Source: CAZOLI01 sp964580675
GTDB taxonomy: Bacteria; Planctomycetota; MHYJ01; CAYXQY01
Length of the DNA: 22,841 bases
Assembly (NCBI GenBank): GCA_964580675.1
Contig: CAZOLI010000038.1
Location: forward strand, 1 to 22,841
Reading direction: 5' to 3'
Shown here: piece after piece, positions 7,947-16,066 of the stretch
Layout: the number at the start of each line of letters is the position of its first letter
Position numbering within the stretch: the stretch's first letter is position 1
The notes under the pieces: model-generated
Databases searched by the model: none
What the model saw: the letters and a program-made list of their open reading frames with translations, nothing else
Told to the model about the DNA's origin: nothing
Made by a program: the position numbers and the translations under genes

Positions 7947-9084
7947 ACCAACTGACAGCACCGAACCCGATCTGGAAGACCTCGAGGAAGAACTGGATGA
8001 AACCGCAACCGAAACGGACGCGGAGGAAGAGAACGACGAAGCCGACGAGGACGACTCAAATTCGGAATCCGAAACATCTCAGACATCCTCCACAGCCACC
8101 CAGACATCGGGTCACGTAGGCATTGACATCGGGACGGAAAACCTCGTTGTCGCAAGCCAGGAAGAGGATGGAAGTATCGGCATCGGTCACCAGCGAAACG
8201 CCTTCATCGAAGTCCCCGGCGGAGATGAATTTACCCGGAAGATGATCAACAATCGAGGGCTTTCCCATGCTGAACGGGACGGGAACCTTTACGTTCTCGG
8301 TGACGAGGCGTTCGAACTGGCCCGGATTTTAAACAAAGATCCACAGCGTCCGATGGATCGGGGTGTTCTTTCTCCCGACGAAACCGACGCCATTCCGATT
8401 ATTTCAATGTTCCTTGAAGAACTGGTGGGGAAGGCAAAAGGCAACTCGAAAGCCGTTTTTTCCATACCGGCCGATCCCATCGACACGGACTTCGACGCGG
8501 CATTTCACGAATCCATCTTCAACGAAATGCTCGGGGATCTGGGGTATGAAACCAGTTCCATCTACGAAGGACACGCAGCCGTTCTTGCGGAACTGGAAGA
8601 CAACAACTTTACCGGTATCGCCGCCTCCTTCGGCGCCGGGATGACCAACTGCTGTATCGCCTTCGAAAGCATCCCGGCCGTCGTCCTCGCGACGAGCCGT
8701 GGCGGTCGATGGATTGACGAACGAGCATCCAAAGTAGCGGGCGTCAAACAGAGCAAAGTCACCGGGACCAAGGAGGACGGTGTGAATCTTCTCGATCCGG
8801 ATGGACGGATCGAAAAAGCCATTTCCATTTACTACCGGGAGCTTCTGACCTGGACGCTCGAAAACATCGCCAAGAAATTCAAGGAGTCACAGGACGTTCC
8901 CGAATTCACCGATCCGGTCCCGCTCGTCGCCACGGGTGGAACCGCCAGTGCCGAGGGATTCGCGGACCTGTTCCTGGACGTGTACGAAGAAATCGGATTT
9001 CCCATTGAAATTCGGGATTTCCGGGTCGCGGAAGATCCGCTGAACTCGGTCTGTAAAGGGGCCCTCGTCCACGCTCAACTGTAA
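7939..9084 (+). CDS. Actin/MreB/Hsp70-fold ATPase, copy 1
   Basis: 381 residues from ATG 7939. This start is chosen because AGGA lies eight bases before it; ATG 7930 is also in frame. Residues 1-58 are a very acidic disordered head. The rest is one ASKHA-type ATPase domain with phosphate-1 GIDIGTENLVVA (61-72), the connecting helix YEGHAAVLAEL (209-219), phosphate-2 region AASFGAGMTNCCIA (228-241), an MreB/Hsp70-like GGRWID, and adenosine motif VATGGTA (330-336). At the phosphate-2 position where MreB, Hsp70 and actin carry Asp, this protein has Ser (ASFGAG). It belongs near MreB, FtsA, PilM and Hsp70 by fold; polymerisation is unknown. It overlaps the upstream helical protein and is followed after 70 bases by a longer paralogue. 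Fold confident, role unknown. Confidence 0.87.
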   Translation: MNEPTDSTEPDLEDLEEELDETATETDAEEENDEADEDDSNSESETSQTSSTATQTSGHVGIDIGTENLVVASQEEDGSIGIGHQRNAFIEVPGGDEFTRKMINNRGLSHAERDGNLYVLGDEAFELARILNKDPQRPMDRGVLSPDETDAIPIISMFLEELVGKAKGNSKAVFSIPADPIDTDFDAAFHESIFNEMLGDLGYETSSIYEGHAAVLAELEDNNFTGIAASFGAGMTNCCIAFESIPAVVLATSRGGRWIDERASKVAGVKQSKVTGTKEDGVNLLDPDGRIEKAISIYYRELLTWTLENIAKKFKESQDVPEFTDPVPLVATGGTASAEGFADLFLDVYEEIGFPIEIRDFRVAEDPLNSVCKGALVHAQL

Positions 9085-9154
9085 GTTTCGCGCGGGCGGA
9101 AATTCGGGAATCGGGGTAACACCGCATTTTTGTGTTCCGTTTTGAACTGATTTT

Positions 9155-10708
9155 ATGTCTGTTCTGGCCCACTGCGACTGCGGAAAAAAATACAAAATAG
9201 ACCTCCAGTTTGCCGGACGGACAATTAAGTGTCCGAACTGCGGGGGAGGCATTGATGTCCCGGGAGAAACGCGAAATCCCGGCCCCGGAAGCCGTCCTTC
9301 CTCAAGGAGATCCGGTACGCCGGAAACGGTCGAGGACGAACACGTCGAACGGGAGGAGGATCCCGACCTGATTCAGGACCCCGACGCCAAACCGGACCTT
9401 GTCGAAAAACCCGATTCCTCACCGGAAGAGGCCGGGGACCGCACACCCGCCCCGGAAACGGCCTCCGCCGAACGAACAGATGGTTCCCCCACCACGGATG
9501 ACGCCTCCTCCGAACCGGATGTCACGGACGGAACGGAACGAACCGGTCCAGATACCTCCGACGAGTCTCCCGGTTCCCCCGGAAATGAACAACCGAAGGA
9601 AACGGTTCGGGTCAAGGAGAAAAAAACCAAAACAGAAACGGATGCACCGGCGTCGTCCGAACCGGAAAAACCCGAACCGGAGCCGGAACAGCGGCAGAAA
9701 TCGGAGGAGGAAGAAACGAACAAGAAGGAAACCGCACGGAGCGTCGGCATTGACATCGGTACCGAAAACCTGGTGGTCGCCTCCCACGGCGAGGACGGAG
9801 GCGTCGAAATCACGAACCAGCGAAACGCCTTTATCGAAGTACCGAGTGACGATTACACGCTGGAAATGATCCGGAAACGGAACATTTCCCACGCCTCCAA
9901 GGACGACAACTTTTATATCATTGGAAATGACGCTTTCGAACTCGCCCAGATCTTTGATCGAAATCCCCAGCGCCCGATGCAGCAGGGGGTCCTCTCCCCC
10001 GACGAAACCGATGCCATTCCGATCCTTTCGATGTTCCTCGAAAAACTCGTCGGCGAGCCGGACGAAAATTCAAAAGCAGTGTTTTCAATTCCGGCCGACC
10101 CGATCGACACGGACTTTGATGCCAAATTCCACGAGTCCATCTTTATCGAAATCCTGGACGACATCGGTTTCGAAAGCAGTTCCCTGTACGAAGGACACGC
10201 CGCTGTTCTTTCCGAACTGGGCGACGAGAATTTCACCGGTGTCGCCGCCTCATTCGGGGCCGGCATGACCAACTGCTGCATTGCCTACGAATCCATTCCC
10301 GCCATCGTACTATCAACAAGCCGTGGGGGACGATGGATTGATCGCCGGGCAGCCAAGGTGTCCGGCGTGAATCAGAGCCGGGTCACCGCCATCAAGGAAG
10401 GTGGAATGAACCTGATGGAACCGGAAGGGCGTGTCGAAAAAGCCATCGCGATCTACTACGAGGAACTCCTGAACTGGACCGTTCGTAACATTGCGAAACA
10501 GTTCAAACAGGCCGACGACGTCCCGGAATTCAAAGACCCGATTTCCTTCGTCGCCACAGGAGGAACGGTGAAGGTAAAAGGATTCGCGGCAAAATTTATG
10601 CAGGCCGTTGAAGACATCGGCTTTCCCATCAAAATTGACGATTACCGGGTGGCCGAAAACCCACTGACGTCGGTCTGCCGGGGCTGCCTCGTGTCCGTCG
10701 AAATATAG
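9155..10708 (+). CDS. Zinc-ribbon + actin-fold ATPase fusion, copy 2
   Basis: 517 residues. A zinc ribbon occupies 1-37 (Cys7, Cys9, Cys26, Cys29), matching the ribbon of the 3721 protein at the CDCGK, TIKC, CG and PGE positions. Residues about 40-196 are a low-complexity linker rich in Pro, Glu, Asp, Thr and Ser. The ATPase domain (197-517) is very similar along its whole length to copy 1, with long identical blocks such as GVLSPDETDAIPI and SIPADPIDTDFDA. Motifs: GIDIGTENLVVA (198-209), AASFGAGMTNCCIA (364-377, again Ser for the usual Asp) and VATGGTV (466-472). The pair is a tandem duplication in which one copy gained or kept the ribbon arm. No strong Shine-Dalgarno precedes ATG 9155. The ribbon could bind protein, nucleic acid or the membrane-anchored ribbon partner; none of this is shown. 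Confidence 0.88.
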   Translation: MSVLAHCDCGKKYKIDLQFAGRTIKCPNCGGGIDVPGETRNPGPGSRPSSRRSGTPETVEDEHVEREEDPDLIQDPDAKPDLVEKPDSSPEEAGDRTPAPETASAERTDGSPTTDDASSEPDVTDGTERTGPDTSDESPGSPGNEQPKETVRVKEKKTKTETDAPASSEPEKPEPEPEQRQKSEEEETNKKETARSVGIDIGTENLVVASHGEDGGVEITNQRNAFIEVPSDDYTLEMIRKRNISHASKDDNFYIIGNDAFELAQIFDRNPQRPMQQGVLSPDETDAIPILSMFLEKLVGEPDENSKAVFSIPADPIDTDFDAKFHESIFIEILDDIGFESSSLYEGHAAVLSELGDENFTGVAASFGAGMTNCCIAYESIPAIVLSTSRGGRWIDRRAAKVSGVNQSRVTAIKEGGMNLMEPEGRVEKAIAIYYEELLNWTVRNIAKQFKQADDVPEFKDPISFVATGGTVKVKGFAAKFMQAVEDIGFPIKIDDYRVAENPLTSVCRGCLVSVEI

Positions 10709-10998
10709 GTAGCCCTGCCGGTCCCCCTCCATCAACCCCCCATCCAAAAAACGCCGGAGGTGTTGTTCCACGATCGGTTTCCTTTCGTCGTCCACTCGAC
10801 AATCTTCAAAACGACACCACAATTTGGTATGATTCCGAAGTTAACCTGCCGGGTGTCCGTTCCGGCTCGGTTTCGGCTCTCCCCCAGGATGAATTTCAAG
10901 CTGTAACCGTCCGGCATACATCCGGAAGAATCCCGGTACAGCAATTGACAGGATTCCAGAAACATTCACCCATTAATAGACAAAAGGAGGGACCCATC
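10709..10998 (+). other. Intergenic region before HEAT/GATase gene
   Basis: 290 bases with no convincing gene. It contains a candidate promoter (10805-10833) and ends in a clear Shine-Dalgarno (AGGAGG, 10985-10990). No rho-independent terminator for the ATPase cluster was found. Confidence 0.4.
10805..10833 (+). promoter_or_regulatory. Candidate extended -10 promoter of the HEAT/GATase gene
   Basis: TTCAAA at 10805-10810, a 17-base spacer, then TATGAT at 10828-10833 preceded by TGG (extended -10 TGn). The leader to ATG 10999 would be about 160 bases. A TTGACA at 10946-10951 lacks a good -10 at normal spacing. Confidence 0.45.
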
Positions 10999-12633
10999 AT
11001 GAGAAACCTCACCATTTTCAGCCGACGATCCGCCTGGACGAACGCAATTCTGCTCCTGTTCTCCGTCGCTTTTCTCCTGTCGGCAGCCGCAGAAACGGCC
11101 TTCGCCGGCAATTACCGTGACGCAAAACAGAAATTTCAGAACGCCCTGCGAAAGAAAAACACGGAAAAAGCCCGCAAATATGCACTCAAGATGGTCGAAA
11201 GCAAAAACAAAAGAGGGGTGCATGACCTGATCGACACGGCCAAACGCCTGGACAACCGACGTCTCTACTATACCATTCTTTCCGCGTTTGGCGGTGTACA
11301 ATCCTGGGACGCCCTGAAAACCGTTATGGGCGTCATCCGGGATTCCCGGGAGAACATCAAATTACGGTACGACCTGTTCTGGTCCCTGAAATTAAATTCC
11401 TCGGATTACGCCGGGGACGTGATGATGGCGTTTTTGAAAGGAGATCACCGGGAATTCAAAACACTGGCCATTACCGAAGTGGCCAATCGACGAATTAAAG
11501 AGGCCATTCCCGTGTTGATTGACGTCCTCGATTCGGAAGGAAAACAGACCGAACCCGGCAAGCGAGCAATCCGTGCCCTGGAATCACTGACGGATGAAAG
11601 TTTTGGGTCCGCTGCTCGCTGGAGATCCTGGTGGAAGAAAAACAAAGGATCCGTCGAAGTGACGGAGGCCGGTCCCGGCAAACTGGAACGCCGTCTCCGA
11701 GGGACCAAACGGGAAGCCCATGATACCATCACCGAGCAGGACAAAACCAAAATTGTTGTGCTCGAGGGATTGTACGACGACATCAGCAAAGCGCTCCGGA
11801 TGCTCAAAATCCCGCACAAGGCCGTGGACAGGGAGGAGTTCCAAAACATGGATCTGAAAAACGCGGACGCCCTCCTGATCAACTGCGGAGCCGGATTGAA
11901 ACTCGGTGATGAGGTGACCGGAAAAACCAGAAAAGGAAAAGAGGTGACCAATGACGAAGTTCTTGCCAATCCGTTTTCCGACCGCGAACTAAAAAAGATC
12001 AAGCAATTCGTGGCCCGCGGGGGATACCTCTTTACCTCAGACTGGGGTCTCTTCTCGGTCACGGAACGGATTTTTGGCAACTACATTTCCTATCCCGACC
12101 TCGGCCCGAAAGATCAGAGCAACATCTTCGATCGATACGGAGGACCGAGAGACGATCTCTTTACCCGCATCTGGCCCGTTCGCGGTGCAAACTGCCATAA
12201 CTTGATGACCGATGTCTTCATCAACACCAAATACGTCAACGTTTCCGGAGACAACCGTCAGGATGGAGACACGGTCACCGGGAATGAAGGAAACGTGGAA
12301 AAAACGCTTCTGAACTTTAAGTGGCACATCGACGACCGGAAGCGCCTCATCGAGGTAAAACACCGCAGCGTCGTGCCGCTGATCTGGAGTCCCGAGCTGG
12401 CCGAGAAAAACAAGGGGTACGGCATCATCGCCGCCACCTTTCTTGTGGGGGGGCAGGCCCGGAACCCGAAAGTAAAGCAAAACGGCATCGTCGACAGTAC
12501 CCCCAAACTGCAGGGCGGCCGGGTTCTTCACACACTGGGCCACCTGAAAAAACAAACGGACCCGAAGAAAGACGGGTTCGCCCTCCAGAAACTGATGGTG
12601 AACTTCCTGATCGAAGCCATCAGCCGGGACTAA
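10999..12633 (+). CDS. Exported HEAT-repeat protein with GATase-like (DUF4159/ThuA-type) C-terminal domain
   Basis: 544 residues from ATG 10999, placed eight bases after AGGAGG; the open frame upstream to 10945 is not used. A signal peptide is clear: basic start with FSRRSAW, a hydrophobic core and AFA|GNY cleavage at residue 36/37. Residues about 40-215 are helical and repeat-like (HEAT-type), with a segment reading IPVLIDVLDSE. From about 240 the chain looks like the Rossmann-like domain in DUF4159/ThuA-type proteins: KIVVLEGLYDD, then ADALLINCGAG, then ELKKIKQFVARGGYLFTSDWGLF, and later PLIWSPELAEKNKGYGIIAATF. No catalytic Cys-His-Glu triad of true glutamine amidotransferases is evident. 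It should sit in the periplasm. It may be monocistronic, since it has its own promoter candidate and leader. Function unknown. Confidence 0.8.
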   Translation: MRNLTIFSRRSAWTNAILLLFSVAFLLSAAAETAFAGNYRDAKQKFQNALRKKNTEKARKYALKMVESKNKRGVHDLIDTAKRLDNRRLYYTILSAFGGVQSWDALKTVMGVIRDSRENIKLRYDLFWSLKLNSSDYAGDVMMAFLKGDHREFKTLAITEVANRRIKEAIPVLIDVLDSEGKQTEPGKRAIRALESLTDESFGSAARWRSWWKKNKGSVEVTEAGPGKLERRLRGTKREAHDTITEQDKTKIVVLEGLYDDISKALRMLKIPHKAVDREEFQNMDLKNADALLINCGAGLKLGDEVTGKTRKGKEVTNDEVLANPFSDRELKKIKQFVARGGYLFTSDWGLFSVTERIFGNYISYPDLGPKDQSNIFDRYGGPRDDLFTRIWPVRGANCHNLMTDVFINTKYVNVSGDNRQDGDTVTGNEGNVEKTLLNFKWHIDDRKRLIEVKHRSVVPLIWSPELAEKNKGYGIIAATFLVGGQARNPKVKQNGIVDSTPKLQGGRVLHTLGHLKKQTDPKKDGFALQKLMVNFLIEAISRD

Positions 12634-12700
12634 ATTCGGGATGAACGATCGGTTCTGACGGGATAACGATCCTCAGGAAACCGGATTTTACACCCGCTCC

Positions 12701-12727
12701 AAATAAAAGGGGTTCCCCGAGAACCCC
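12701..12727 (-). terminator. Rho-independent terminator, minus strand
   Basis: Seven-base-pair GC-rich stem (12709-12715 with 12721-12727) and a five-base loop, followed on the minus strand by TTTTATTT (12708-12701). On the plus strand the same stem lacks a T run, so it is a poor terminator for the HEAT/GATase gene. It lies about 280 bases past the gatB stop. Confidence 0.55.
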
Positions 12728-12950
12728 ATTCCCTTCTGGACCGTCTCCCCGCCCCCGGATCGCAGAAAGAGAGGGAGCGTACACCGCAACCCCGGCAGGG
12801 GTGGCAGCACGTAACCCCGGGTGAAGCGAGTCCCACAAGCGGAACCCGGGGTGAATGAATCGAAAAAAGGAACCGGACCTCGTTCGTGCCGTTTACGAAC
12901 GGGGTGGATCGCATGGAACGCCCTATTGACCAAATCGGTTGTAGAAGAAG

Positions 12951-12971
12951 AAAAAAACCGCCCGGCCACGG
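12951..12971 (-). terminator. Probable gatB terminator
   Basis: A short stem (12958-12961 with 12968-12971, one pair a G-U wobble, loop of six) followed on the minus strand by seven T and then CTTCTTCT. It lies 36 bases past the gatB stop. The stem is weak, so termination may be partial. Confidence 0.4.
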
Positions 12972-13006
12972 CAACGTCATCCATATTATGTCGGACCAAC
13001 CATCAG

Positions 13007-14479
13007 CTATCCCCTTCGCTCCTCCAGCTGTTCCCGGAGCAGTTCCATCGCCTGTTCCGGTTCCGCCCGTCCGTCGGTTTTTCGCATGACCTGTCCCATC
13101 AGGGCCTGGATGGCGTTTTCGTTTCCGTCCAGGTAATCCGCCACCGGTTCCTCGTTTTCGTCAATTACCTCTTCCACAACGGCCGCAAGTTCCTCCCGAT
13201 CTCCAACCGTGTCCAGATTTTGTTCTTCCTTGATTTCGGCCGGGGTTTGATCCGTTTCCAGGAGTTTGGAAAAAATCTTCCGGGCCGATGTTGACGTAAC
13301 CTCTCCGTTGTCAAACATCTCGGCAAGTCCGGCAAGATGTTCAGGCTCAACCGGAAACGCCCCGATGTCGATCTGTTCTTCATTCAGATGCTCAAGCGTC
13401 TCCCCGAGAATCCAGTTCGCGACACTCTCCGGTTCGTCGTAATGCGAGAGAACCTCCTCGAAGTAATCACCCAGGGACCGATCACCAACAAGGACAGAAA
13501 CAGCCTCCTCGTCAAGACCGTACTCCTGACGGTATCGCTTCCGCCGAACCCAGGGTCGCTCGGGCAGTGATCGGCGGATCTCCTCCACTCGATCCGATTC
13601 CAGCTTCTGCGGCAAAAGGTCCGGATCCGGAAAATACCGGTAATCCGCTGCCTCTTCCTTGGTTCGCATCGACTCGGTTTCACCGCTTTCCTCGTTGTAC
13701 GAACGAGTTTCCATCTCAACGGTTCCTCCGGAAGTAAGCTGCTGAATCTGGCGGTCCCGTTCATGTCTTAGCGCTTTCTGAACATTCCTGAAGGAATTGA
13801 TGTTCTTGATCTCCGCCCTCGTGCCCTGTTCCCCTTCCTTCCTGCTTACGGAAATGTTTGTGTCGCAGCGAAGCTGTCCTTTTTCCATGTCACAATCCGA
13901 CACCCCGATGTACTCCAGTAACCGGCGGAGCCGCTCCAGGTACCGGCGGGCTTGCCCGGGGGTCTCCAGATCCGGCGCACTCACAATCTCCAGCAGTGGT
14001 ACGCCCGCCCGGTTAAAATCAATTTTGGTCGTCTCCGGGGCCTCCGGCACATTCCCTTTGCCGTGTATCATTTTTCCGGCATCTTCCTCCATATGCACTC
14101 GTTGAATACCCACGCGGTCCAGGTCGATTTCCTCCTCCGGCATGGGCAGGTGCCCCTCTTCGCCAATGGGTCGGTCGTACTGGGTGATCTGATAATTCTT
14201 GGGAAGGTCCGGATACGTATAATTTTTACGGTCCATCCGCACATCGGTTTGGATCTCACAGTGCAGAGCCAACGCGGTCCTTAAACCGAGATCCAGGGCC
14301 CGCCGGTTCATCACCGGTAAACTCCCCGGCAGCCCGAGACAGACGGGACAAACCAGACTGTTGGGTTCCGCCCCGAAACGGTTCGGACAGCCACAGAACA
14401 TCTTCGTCTCGGTCTCAAGCTGTACGTGTACCTCCAGACCGATCGTCGTCCGCCAGTTTTTGCTTTCGGAACTGCTCAC
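13007..14479 (-). CDS. gatB: Asp/Glu-tRNA amidotransferase subunit B
   Basis: 490 residues, full family length. GatB carries the kinase and tRNA-binding parts of GatCAB, which converts Asp-tRNA(Asn) and/or Glu-tRNA(Gln) to the amide form in the cytoplasm. Seen here: IGLEVHVQLETETKMFCGCPN and SLVCPVCLGLPG with the zinc-type Cys29, Cys31, Cys44, Cys47; ALALHCEI; RKNYTYPDLPKNYQITQYD; HMEEDAGKMIH; DFNRAGVPLLEIVS; RCDTNISV; EIKNINSFRNVQKAL; YRYFPDPDLLP; and the C-terminal YqeY-like tail (about 345-490). The start is GTG 14479; no upstream ATG is plausible and the N-terminus aligns with the family. It is last in gatC-gatA-gatB, 33 bases after gatA. Confidence 0.97.
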   Translation of the reverse strand: MSSSESKNWRTTIGLEVHVQLETETKMFCGCPNRFGAEPNSLVCPVCLGLPGSLPVMNRRALDLGLRTALALHCEIQTDVRMDRKNYTYPDLPKNYQITQYDRPIGEEGHLPMPEEEIDLDRVGIQRVHMEEDAGKMIHGKGNVPEAPETTKIDFNRAGVPLLEIVSAPDLETPGQARRYLERLRRLLEYIGVSDCDMEKGQLRCDTNISVSRKEGEQGTRAEIKNINSFRNVQKALRHERDRQIQQLTSGGTVEMETRSYNEESGETESMRTKEEAADYRYFPDPDLLPQKLESDRVEEIRRSLPERPWVRRKRYRQEYGLDEEAVSVLVGDRSLGDYFEEVLSHYDEPESVANWILGETLEHLNEEQIDIGAFPVEPEHLAGLAEMFDNGEVTSTSARKIFSKLLETDQTPAEIKEEQNLDTVGDREELAAVVEEVIDENEEPVADYLDGNENAIQALMGQVMRKTDGRAEPEQAMELLREQLEERRG

Positions 14480-14512
14480 TGGTGATAAACGTATTGTCTT
14501 GGGATTGACCTA

Positions 14513-16006
14513 CTACCCGTCTCCGTCTGCAGATACCGAGGGCAATTTCCTGTGGTAATCGGTCCGTTCCTGAAAGAACGACGCCACCTGAATTAACCGG
14601 CGTTCTTCAAATGCTGGACCGATGAACTGTAGTCCCACCGGATGACCGTCCTCGGTGTATCCGCACGGAATGGACGCCCCCGGAAGTCCCGCCAGATTAC
14701 ACGTGACGGTCAGGGAGTCACAGAGATAAAGCTTCAACGGATCCTCCACCCGCTCCCCGATGGAAAACGGCACAAGGGGTGAGGTGGGACCGGCCACCAC
14801 ATCCACTTCCTCAAACACCTCGTCGAAATCCTGTTTGATCAGTCGTCTCGTTTTCAGTGCACGGTTATAATACGCCTTCCGATACCCGGTGCTCAGCGAA
14901 AAGGTGCCGAGGAGAATCCGTCGTTTTACTTCGGGGCCAAACCCCGCTTCCCGCGAGGACTCGTTTACGGTCCGTAAATTTTCCGCCTTCCCGGACCGGA
15001 GCCCAATGTGCACACCATCGAAACGGGCAAGGTTGGAACTGGCCTCGGACGGTGCGATGAGGTAATACGCGGGAATGCCGTACTCCGTATGCGGCAGAGA
15101 AACCGTTTTCGTCTCCATGCCGTTCTCACGTAGTTTTTCCAGAGCATCCCGCGCGATGCTTTGCACCGGATCCTCAATGCCGTCCCCGAAAAATTCTTCC
15201 GGGATGCCGATGGTCATCTCGCCCGCTTCGATCTCCGGAGAGGATTCGACGGGAACCACTTCCCTGGTGTCCGGCGCAACACAGGTCCCGTCACGCCCAT
15301 CCGGTCCCGCCATTACCGACAGCACAAGATTGGCGTCCTGCATCGATGTCGTGATCGGTCCCACCTGATCCAGGGAGGAGGCATACGCAATGAGTCCGTA
15401 CCGGGAAACACGACCATAGGAGGGTTTTAACCCCGTCACTCCGCACATAGCAGCGGGCTGCCGGATGGACCCCCCCGTGTCCGAACCGAGAGCCAAAGGA
15501 ACACACCTTGAAGCCACGGCCGCCGCGGACCCGGAACTGCTTCCCCCGGGAACCCGTTCCGGGTCCCAGGGGTTCCGGGTCGGACCGAACGCGGAATTTT
15601 CGCCGGAGGAGCCCATGGCAAATTCGTCCATGTTCGTTTTGCCAACAGGAATGGCCCCCGCCTGACGAAGCCGCCGGACGGCGGTGGCCGTAAAGGGAGG
15701 CACATATGTGGAAAGCACTTGTGAACCGGCGGTGGTTACCCGGTCCTCCACACAGAGGTTGTCCTTAACGGCAAACGGAACTCCCGCAAGAGGACCCGGA
15801 TCCGTTCCGTCCGCCAACCTGTCGTCCACCCGATCCGCTTCCCGAAGGGCTTCTTCCTCATGAACGGAAAGAAACGCATTTATTTCCCCGTCCACCGACC
15901 CCACTCGGTCAAGGGCTTCTGAAACCACCGCCCTTGCCGTTACGTTTCCGTTTCGAACCCGGTCCCTGATCTCAGTCGCACAATCGAGCCGCATTGATCT
16001 ATACAT
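14513..16006 (-). CDS. gatA: Asp/Glu-tRNA amidotransferase subunit A
   Basis: 497 residues. GatA is the amidase-signature subunit that releases ammonia from glutamine for GatB. The Ser-cisSer-Lys triad is complete: Lys81 in GVPFAVKDN, Ser156 in PGGSSSGSAAA and Ser180 in GSDTGGSIRQPA. The spacing is the same as in characterised GatA. GKTNMDEFAMGSSGENSAFGPT and the C-terminal NLAGLPGASIPCGY, GLQFIG also fit. ATG 16006 and ATG 15994 are both possible starts; neither has a clear Shine-Dalgarno, and the shorter form begins MRLDCATEIRD as relatives usually do. It sits between gatC (60 bases upstream) and gatB (33 bases downstream), so it should be cotranscribed. Confidence 0.97.
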   Translation of the reverse strand: MYRSMRLDCATEIRDRVRNGNVTARAVVSEALDRVGSVDGEINAFLSVHEEEALREADRVDDRLADGTDPGPLAGVPFAVKDNLCVEDRVTTAGSQVLSTYVPPFTATAVRRLRQAGAIPVGKTNMDEFAMGSSGENSAFGPTRNPWDPERVPGGSSSGSAAAVASRCVPLALGSDTGGSIRQPAAMCGVTGLKPSYGRVSRYGLIAYASSLDQVGPITTSMQDANLVLSVMAGPDGRDGTCVAPDTREVVPVESSPEIEAGEMTIGIPEEFFGDGIEDPVQSIARDALEKLRENGMETKTVSLPHTEYGIPAYYLIAPSEASSNLARFDGVHIGLRSGKAENLRTVNESSREAGFGPEVKRRILLGTFSLSTGYRKAYYNRALKTRRLIKQDFDEVFEEVDVVAGPTSPLVPFSIGERVEDPLKLYLCDSLTVTCNLAGLPGASIPCGYTEDGHPVGLQFIGPAFEERRLIQVASFFQERTDYHRKLPSVSADGDG

Positions 16007-16066
16007 AAAATATACCGGACAAACCTAACGTCGCCCCCGCCGTCCACGGTCTGCTGAATTGGTTTA

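Larger units (their letters stand above)
12634..13006. other. Structured intergenic region; possible small RNA
   Basis: 373 bases between convergent genes with no coding sequence I accept. It has at least four stem-loops: 12709-12727 (GGGGTTC/GAACCCC), 12789-12802 (ACCCC/GGGGT, four-base loop), 12814-12852 (nine-base perfect arms ACCCCGGGT/ACCCGGGGT) and 12881-12901 (CGTTCGT/ACGAACG). Two minus-strand terminator-like elements bracket about 220 bases of it, which allows a separate minus-strand transcript. It does not match the conserved cores of tmRNA, RNase P, SRP or 6S RNA as I know them. Confidence 0.35.

Noticed and set aside
12770..12845. T-box-like pieces on the plus strand (AGAGAGGGAG, then GGGTGGCAGCACG, then AGTCCC).
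   Set aside because: The core T-box sequence does not match well (ACCGCG is not present), there is no specifier arm I can build, and the next plus-strand gene is not an aminoacyl-tRNA synthetase or amino-acid gene.
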